DNA of 19,879 nucleotides. Source: Pseudomonadota bacterium (GTDB taxonomy: Bacteria; Pseudomonadota; Alphaproteobacteria; Rhizobiales; Hyphomicrobiaceae). The translations under genes and the position numbers were made by a program. Shown here piece by piece: positions 14,822 through 19,879 of the stretch (within the stretch, counting starts at the first letter, position 1; every line of letters starts with the position of its first letter). The stretch lies in assembly GCA_023387235.1 (NCBI GenBank), contig JAEWIJ010000232.1, positions 1 through 19,879 on the forward strand, in the 5' to 3' direction. The notes beneath the pieces were generated by a model that saw nothing but the letters and a program-made list of their open reading frames with translations, had not been told where the DNA came from and ran no database searches.

Positions 14822-15034
14822 TTAGCGGGGGTTCGCAGGCGTCGCGACGAGGGCGCCGGCACCTTCGGCCGCATCCGCCGCCGGGTCGATCGCCGCGTGC
14901 ATCAACAGCGCCCCGCCGATGCTCAGAGCCGCGATGGTGACCACACAGATCAGGAGGCGCAGGAGGAGAGACCACCCCGAAATGATTGCCCGGGGCTGAT
15001 CGGACATCGCCGTGTCGTTCATGAGCGTTTCCAC
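14822..15034 (-). CDS. Hypothetical small single-pass membrane protein
   Basis: I do not recognise this family. The frame encodes 70 residues from a GTG at 15034, 66 from an ATG at 15022, or 61 from an ATG at 15007; no start has a good ribosome-binding site. It has one clear transmembrane segment, GWSLLLRLLICVVTIAALSI, followed by a small-residue region and an Ala/Pro-rich tail ending ATPANPR. A hydrophilic N-terminus precedes the helix. It lies alone in a 520-base interval between rimK and the transporter gene, on the same strand as both. The hydrophobic pattern argues for coding, the short length and weak start against it. Confidence 0.45.
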   Translation of the reverse strand: METLMNDTAMSDQPRAIISGWSLLLRLLICVVTIAALSIGGALLMHAAIDPAADAAEGAGALVATPANPR

Positions 15035-15165
15035 GAAGCGCGCAAAGTTGAGGATCGCGCGTCAGGCGCTCAAATCGCACTTCGAATCAGGCTTGATCAA
15101 GGCATCTTCGCATCGCGAATCAAGACGGTTTTTAGACGTAGCGTGGAAGCCACAGCGCCCGCCCG
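15035..15165. other. Gap between the transporter gene and the small membrane-protein frame
   Basis: This 131-base gap has no gene. It contains a 10-bp perfect palindrome, CTTGATCAAG (15092-15101), about 60-70 bases upstream of the small frame's start, which could be an operator or chance. A T-run at 15127-15133 on the plus strand has no hairpin before it. I see no sure terminator for the ligA-transporter unit. Confidence 0.35.
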
Positions 15166-16692
15166 TCAGCGGCGCGTCAGGCGCGGGCCGAGGATCAGGA
15201 TCGCGGCGAGCGGCACGGTGAGGCCGAGGCCGAAAACGACGACGACGAGCGCGGTCAGCTCGCCGTACTGACCGCGGTCGACCGGAAAGAGCAGGTTCAG
15301 ATATTTGGTCTGCAGCGAGCCGGCGACGAGCGCCAGGTTCATGAGCGAGGCCATGAGGGCGAACCAGGTCGCACGATGTCCTGGCGGTGCATTGACGGCC
15401 ACCAGCGTCAGCAGCGGGATCATGCTGACCTGCGCCAGTGGCGACTGGGCAGCGGCATCGATGAGCGCGATGGATCGCGGGCCGATGCCGAGCACGCGCT
15501 CGGTCCATTCGTAGGCGCCGGTCACGAGGATCAGGTTCGGGATCGCGAGCAGCCCGCCGATGATCGTCAGCCAGAGAAGGACGCGCGGCACCGGCTGCCG
15601 CGTCACGGCATCGGCGAGCAGCCACGCCGCCGCGAGGCCGATCGCCGCGCCGATCTGCTGAAGCACGCCGAAAAAGGCCTGGTCGAAGCCGAGCACGTCG
15701 ATCGAGAACCACGTGTAGCCCTGCCCGACGCCCGGCGTCGCCCTGAAGATGAAGATGATGATGGCGGCGATGACGATGTGCTGTCGCGCCTCGACGGGCA
15801 CATGCGCGATCACGCGCCGCAGCATCGCCACGATGATGGCGATCGAGACGACGAACACGATCTCCTGGGCAGCGGGCAGTCCCGCGAGCGCAATGCCGGT
15901 AACGCCGACGCCGAACGCCAGCCCACCGCCGAGAATGCGCCAGTCGATATCGCGCGTCTCGCTCGTTTCGAGCCGCACGAGAAGCGCGCCGGTAATCGAG
16001 ATCGCGGGAACGACGAGGCCGATGAGGAAGACAGTCGCATAGCCGAGATACTGCGCCAGGAGGCCTGAGAGCCCCGCGACGACAAAGATGCCGAGCGACA
16101 GCGCGAGACGGCCGAGAACCTGCACCATGCCGAGGTCGCGGGTCACATCTTGCTCTGGTCGCGGCGTGCCGTCCTCTTCGACACGGCTCACGACCTCGGT
16201 GCTCATGGCATCCGCCACGACATCCTGGAGCACCACGCCCGTGACGATGATGAGCTGCGAAGCGATATAGAGCGTATCGGGATGCACGTCCGGGAAGGTT
16301 CCGGCCGCTGCGCCGGCGAGCAGCAACAGCCCCGCCGCAATGAGCGCGGCGCCGATGAACACATAGATGCGGCGCTGCGATCCGAGCAGCGGCACGGCGT
16401 CCACGAGCTCGCCGAAGACCATCTTCACGGCCCAGGGCAGGCCGAGCCAGACGGCGAGCGAGGCAAGATCGGCCGGCGTGAGCGTGAGGGCCGACTTCAC
16501 CCAGAAATCCTGCGCGACTGCGACAATGCCGAGCGCGCCGTAGGCGAAGTAGATCATCAGCAGCGGCAGGTACTGCCAGCGCATGGCCCGGACGGGCGTC
16601 AGCAGCGCCGCTTCGAGCTGGGCGCGGACGTAGCTTTTTGCCGCCGGCTCGGCCTTCTCCGCCGATGCGGAACGGGCGCTTTCCTCGGTCAT
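15166..16692 (-). CDS. MFS transporter of the folate-biopterin (BT1/FBT) type
   Basis: This 508-residue polytopic inner-membrane protein has about 12 hydrophobic segments. After a hydrophilic 35-residue N-terminus, the motifs resemble BT1 transporters: YLPLLMIYFAYGALGIVAVA (41-60), GLPWAVKMVFGELVDAVPLLG (84-104) followed by SQRRIYVF, and VVLQDVVADAM (153-163). The last is the site of the D-V-V-x-D-S-M type signature. BT1 members import folates or pterins in protists, plants and cyanobacteria; other bacterial members are uncharacterised, so the substrate is unknown. The ATG at 16692 lies one base after the ligA stop codon, so expression is probably coupled to ligA. An in-frame start at 16731 would overlap ligA by 38 bases and add 13 residues. 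A generic MFS or AmpG-like permease is the alternative reading. Confidence 0.72.
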   Translation of the reverse strand: MTEESARSASAEKAEPAAKSYVRAQLEAALLTPVRAMRWQYLPLLMIYFAYGALGIVAVAQDFWVKSALTLTPADLASLAVWLGLPWAVKMVFGELVDAVPLLGSQRRIYVFIGAALIAAGLLLLAGAAAGTFPDVHPDTLYIASQLIIVTGVVLQDVVADAMSTEVVSRVEEDGTPRPEQDVTRDLGMVQVLGRLALSLGIFVVAGLSGLLAQYLGYATVFLIGLVVPAISITGALLVRLETSETRDIDWRILGGGLAFGVGVTGIALAGLPAAQEIVFVVSIAIIVAMLRRVIAHVPVEARQHIVIAAIIIFIFRATPGVGQGYTWFSIDVLGFDQAFFGVLQQIGAAIGLAAAWLLADAVTRQPVPRVLLWLTIIGGLLAIPNLILVTGAYEWTERVLGIGPRSIALIDAAAQSPLAQVSMIPLLTLVAVNAPPGHRATWFALMASLMNLALVAGSLQTKYLNLLFPVDRGQYGELTALVVVVFGLGLTVPLAAILILGPRLTRR

Positions 16693-16693
16693 G

Positions 16694-19069
16694 TTAGGAC
16701 GCGCCGTCCTCGATGAGCGCCAGCCATTCATCCTCGCTCAGCACCGTGACGCCGAGCTCGCGCGCCTTGTCGAGCTTCGATCCGGCGTCGGCGCCCGCGA
16801 TTACATAGTCCGTCTTCTTCGAGACCGAGCCCGCAACCTTGGCACCCGCACGCTCGGCGCGCGCCTTGGCCTCATTGCGCGACAACTTCTCGAGCGTGCC
16901 AGTGAACACGACGGTCTTGTCGGTGACGGCCGAGGCGACTGTCGCCTGGCGCACGTACGGCTGAATCTCGATCTCGTCGAGCAGATCCTTCACCACGCTC
17001 CGGTTATGCGGCTCGCCGAAGAAATCGATCAGCGAATCCGCGACCACCTCGCCGATGCCGTTCAGGCCTGCGAACGCGCGGTAGTCGTCACCCGGCATTT
17101 CGCGCGCCGCCGCGCGTGCTGTCTCGATGAACGTCGCAACGTCGACGAAGGCGCGCGCTAATGCTTCCGCAACGCCGGTACGTACGCCCTTGATGCCGGC
17201 GATAGCCGTGTCGAACGAGGCCGGCTCATCGTCGAAAAGATCCTTGCGGCCACGCGCGGCGATCGCCTGCATGAGCGTCTCGGCCGTCTTGGGGCCGATG
17301 CCTTTCGCGGTCACGAGACGTCGATAGTTCGGCCCCGGACGCGCCTTCGACGCAAGCCCGATTTGATCATGAAAGGCGTCGTATGTGCCAAAAGCCCGGG
17401 CGAGATCGCGCGCGGTCGTCTCGCCGACGTGGCGAATGCCGAGCGCGAACAGGAAGCGCTCGAGGCCGATGCGGCGGCGCGCCTCGATGGCGCGGAAAAG
17501 GTTCTGGGCAGACTTCTCGCCGAAACCCTCGCGCTCGGCGAGCGGGCTCTCGCTTTTCTCATCGCGCTTCGCAAGCGTGAAGATGTCGGCCGGCGCGCGG
17601 ATCAGACCCTCGTCGTAGAAAAGCTCGATGCGCTCGCGGCCGAGGCCTTCAATGTCGAAGGCGAGGCGGGAGACGAAGTGCCTCAGGCGCTCCTTGGCCT
17701 GCGCCGGACAGATGAGGCCGCCCGTGCAGCGGCGCACGGCTTCCACGTCGCCGCCTTCCTCGCCCTCATCGCGCGCGGCGTGGCTGCCGCACACCGGGCA
17801 CGTATGCGGAAATTTGTACGGCTTGGTATGCGCGGGGCGCTGGTCGAGGACGACGCTGACCACCTGCGGAATGACGTCACCTGCGCGCTGCACGACCACG
17901 GTGTCGCCGACGCGGATGTCCTTGCGCTTGATCTCGTCCTCGTTGTGCAGCGTCGCGTTCGAGACGACGACGCCGCCGACCGTGACGGGCTGCAGCTTGG
18001 CGACGGGCGTCAGCGCCCCCGTGCGCCCGACCTGGATCTCGATGTCGTGCAGCACGGTCGTCGCCTGCTCGGCGGCGAACTTATGCGCCGTCGCCCAGCG
18101 CGGGCTGCGCGAGACGAAGCCGAGACGATCCTGGTAGTCGAGGCGATCGACCTTGTAGACGACGCCGTCGATATCATAGCCGAGGCGCGCGCGATCAACG
18201 CTGATGGCGTCATAAAACGCGATGAGGGCTTCCGCGCTGGCGCAGCGCTCCATGCGCGCATTGACCGGCAGCCCCCACTTCGCGAAGTCGCGAACGACAT
18301 CGAACTGTGTCTTCGCCGGCAGTGCCGAGACCGCGCCCCAGGTGTAGGCGAAAAAGCGGAGCGGTCGCTTGGCCGTGATGCCCGCATCGAGCTGACGCAG
18401 CGAGCCCGCGGCCGCATTGCGCGGATTGGCGAAGACCTTTCCGCCTGCCGCGGCCTGGGCCTCGTTGAGCAGGCGGAAATCCTCGGCGCCGAGATAGATC
18501 TCGCCGCGCACTTCGATCAGGTCAGGTACCTCCGTCCCCTTCAGCGTGTGCGGAATCTCGCGAACGGTGCGGATGTTGGCCGTGACATCCTCGCCCTCGA
18601 TGCCATCGCCGCGCGTCGCCGCGCGGACGAGCTGGCCGCCATCGTAGCGGATCGAGATCGAAAGGCCGTCGATCTTGGGCTCGGCCGTGAAGACGAGCGG
18701 GTCATCGGCGCGGAGCGCCAGGAAGCGGCGAACGCGCTCCACGAACTCGGCGACGTCCTCGCTCGAGAACGAATTGCCGAGCGAAAGCATCGGCACGTCG
18801 TGACGCACCTTGCCGAAGGCCTCGACCGGCGCGGCGCCGACGCGCTGCGTCGGACTGTCGGCCTCGACGAGATCGGGAAACTGCGCCTCGACGGCGATGA
18901 GACGAGCGCGCAGCGTGTCGTATTCGGCATCGGAGATCGCCGGCTCATCCTGCTGGTAGTAGAGCGCGTCGTGACGGGCGATCTCAGCCGCGAGCTTCTT
19001 GTGCTCGGCCGCCGCCTGGCGGCGTGACAGCTTCTCCGGCGCGGACGACTTGGCGGCCTTCTTGCTCAT
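16694..19069 (-). CDS. ligA: NAD-dependent DNA ligase LigA
   Basis: This enzyme seals nicks in replication and repair using NAD+. Domain order is complete: the Ia domain with ISDAEYDTLRARL (45-57), and the nucleotidyltransferase domain with the adenylated Lys132 in EPKIDGLSISIRYDGG (130-145) and TRGDGIEGEDVTANIRT (152-168). The OB fold follows, with QVGRTGALTPVAKLQPV (346-362). A Cys4 zinc finger has C424, C427, C448 and C454, with a longer middle spacing than E. coli. Helix-hairpin-helix motifs run from about 515 to 690, and a BRCT domain from about 714 to 788. At 791 residues it is long beside E. coli LigA (671); most of the excess lies in the HhH region. The start at 19069 (MSKKAAKSS) is favoured over an upstream ATG at 19129, which adds 20 low-complexity residues. 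It is downstream of bamD without recN between. Confidence 0.95.
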   Translation of the reverse strand: MSKKAAKSSAPEKLSRRQAAAEHKKLAAEIARHDALYYQQDEPAISDAEYDTLRARLIAVEAQFPDLVEADSPTQRVGAAPVEAFGKVRHDVPMLSLGNSFSSEDVAEFVERVRRFLALRADDPLVFTAEPKIDGLSISIRYDGGQLVRAATRGDGIEGEDVTANIRTVREIPHTLKGTEVPDLIEVRGEIYLGAEDFRLLNEAQAAAGGKVFANPRNAAAGSLRQLDAGITAKRPLRFFAYTWGAVSALPAKTQFDVVRDFAKWGLPVNARMERCASAEALIAFYDAISVDRARLGYDIDGVVYKVDRLDYQDRLGFVSRSPRWATAHKFAAEQATTVLHDIEIQVGRTGALTPVAKLQPVTVGGVVVSNATLHNEDEIKRKDIRVGDTVVVQRAGDVIPQVVSVVLDQRPAHTKPYKFPHTCPVCGSHAARDEGEEGGDVEAVRRCTGGLICPAQAKERLRHFVSRLAFDIEGLGRERIELFYDEGLIRAPADIFTLAKRDEKSESPLAEREGFGEKSAQNLFRAIEARRRIGLERFLFALGIRHVGETTARDLARAFGTYDAFHDQIGLASKARPGPNYRRLVTAKGIGPKTAETLMQAIAARGRKDLFDDEPASFDTAIAGIKGVRTGVAEALARAFVDVATFIETARAAAREMPGDDYRAFAGLNGIGEVVADSLIDFFGEPHNRSVVKDLLDEIEIQPYVRQATVASAVTDKTVVFTGTLEKLSRNEAKARAERAGAKVAGSVSKKTDYVIAGADAGSKLDKARELGVTVLSEDEWLALIEDGAS

Positions 19070-19141
19070 GGCCGCCAAAATAGCCGCATGCCCACCTTGC
19101 CCGCCAGCCTCAGAAGCTGCTGGGCTCAATTGCCGCGAAGG

Positions 19142-19879
19142 CTATTGAAGTCCGGCACCCATGGGCCGCGGGATGCTGCCCGTCGGCACCTCGTTCGGCG
19201 GCGTGCGGCGCACTATCGGCGTGTCCTTGGCCGGCGGCTTCTTCGCCGGCGCAGGCGTCACGGCCGGCGGGTCGCGCGGGTCGATATCGACCGGCTGCGC
19301 AGGTTTGCCGACGGGCTTCACGGTCACCTGCTTCCACTGCTGGCTGACCCAGGTTCCTTCGCCGACTTCCGGCTTCAGGCCGTGCTTCTGGAGCAGGGCA
19401 TGAGCATCCCGGTACCAGGAGGAGTTCGGAAAATTGTGCCCGAGCACAGCCGCTGTCGCCTGCGCCTCGCGCTGAATGCCGAGCGCCATGTACGTCTCGG
19501 TAAGGCGCATCAGCGCTTCCTCGACGTGGGCCGTGGTCTGGTGCTCGGCGACGACCGTCTTGAAGCGGTTGATCGCCGCGACGTAGTTCGAGCGCTGGAG
19601 ATAGTAGCGACCGACCGTCATCTCACTCGCAGCGAGCGCATCCTCGCCGATGCGGATGCGATTCTCGGCTTGGCGCGAGTACTGGCTCTCTGGATAACGC
19701 GTCACAAGGATCTTGAGCTCTGAAATAGCCTTGCGCGTCGCGGCCTGATCGCGCTGCGGATCCTTGATCTCGTCGAAGTGCGACGATGCAATGACGTAGT
19801 GGGCGAGCGCGGCATCCTTCGTGCCCGGATGCATCACGGCGTAGCGCTGCGCGGCCGCGACGGCCTCGGGATACTTGCC
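19142..19879 (-). CDS. bamD: Outer membrane protein assembly factor BamD (3' part, runs off the right edge)
   Basis: BamD is the TPR-containing outer-membrane lipoprotein of the BAM complex that folds beta-barrel proteins. About 245 C-terminal residues are visible; the signal peptide, lipobox cysteine and first TPR lie beyond base 19879. Recognisable segments are YVIASSHFDEIKDPQRDQ, LKILVTRYPESQYS, RIRIGEDALAASEMTVGRYYL and LMRLTETYMALGI, which are TPR helices in the BamD pattern. The last 60 or so residues form a Pro/Lys/Ala-rich tail (DIDPRDPPAVTPAPAKKPPA and onward) as in other alphaproteobacterial BamD proteins. It stops 72 bases before the chosen ligA start, on the same strand. The reading frame is open to the window edge, so an internal GTG at 19837 is not its start. 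Confidence 0.92.
   Translation of the reverse strand, partial: GKYPEAVAAAQRYAVMHPGTKDAALAHYVIASSHFDEIKDPQRDQAATRKAISELKILVTRYPESQYSRQAENRIRIGEDALAASEMTVGRYYLQRSNYVAAINRFKTVVAEHQTTAHVEEALMRLTETYMALGIQREAQATAAVLGHNFPNSSWYRDAHALLQKHGLKPEVGEGTWVSQQWKQVTVKPVGKPAQPVDIDPRDPPAVTPAPAKKPPAKDTPIVRRTPPNEVPTGSIPRPMGAGLQ

Noticed and set aside
17363..19027. A 554-codon open frame on the plus strand opposite ligA
   Set aside because: It is a shadow of ligA, whose catalytic lysine, zinc finger and BRCT domain are all in the minus-strand frame.

Overview
The window is gene-dense, high-GC chromosomal DNA with short intergenic gaps and conserved housekeeping genes. Gene content and family resemblance point to an alphaproteobacterium, most likely of the order Hyphomicrobiales (Rhizobiales). 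The indicators are the run D-Ala-D-Ala carboxypeptidase - tmk - holB - metG - tatD - MBL hydrolase, the pair bamD/ligA, a delta-prime subunit without zinc cysteines, and a C/G-rich intergenic palindrome of a kind common in that group. The genus cannot be decided from the sequence. I see no rRNA, tRNA, CRISPR array, transposase or phage gene.

Layout. (1) 1-1418: the 5' part of rph (ribonuclease PH) runs leftward off the window, and a small SAM-dependent methyltransferase runs rightward; about 300 non-coding bases lie between them. (2) 1425-7101: a metabolic island. An amidase and a 993-residue FAD/4Fe-4S dehydrogenase (YdiJ-like, GlcD+GlcF-type fusion) form a leftward two-gene operon with a 4-bp overlap. 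A serine-glyoxylate aminotransferase is transcribed divergently from a shared 170-bp region. (3) 7213-13736: a rightward housekeeping run: penicillin-binding D,D-carboxypeptidase, thymidylate kinase, DNA polymerase III delta', methionyl-tRNA synthetase, TatD nuclease and a metallo-beta-lactamase-fold hydrolase. tmk/holB and tatD/MBL overlap and are probably translationally coupled. A G-quadruplex-prone inverted-repeat element sits between metG and tatD. (4) 13740-19879: a leftward block containing rimK, a possible one-helix membrane protein, a BT1/folate-biopterin-type transporter, ligA and the 3' part of bamD. The transporter starts one base after the ligA stop codon.

How they work together. 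The right half is cell-envelope (BamD, carboxypeptidase), replication/repair (LigA, HolB, Tmk, TatD) and translation (MetG, RimK) upkeep. The left-centre island looks like 2-hydroxyacid/glyoxylate metabolism. The flavoprotein would oxidise a D-2-hydroxyacid, possibly glycolate or D-2-hydroxyglutarate, and the aminotransferase would turn glyoxylate plus serine into glycine plus hydroxypyruvate. The amidase could supply a hydroxyacid or ammonia. That link is inferred from gene arrangement only.

I did not find a clearly new multi-gene system. The items most worth following up are the divergent dehydrogenase/amidase/aminotransferase module, a LigA with an apparently enlarged helix-hairpin-helix region, the transporter fused into the ligA transcription unit with recN absent between bamD and ligA, and the compound palindromic G4 element.
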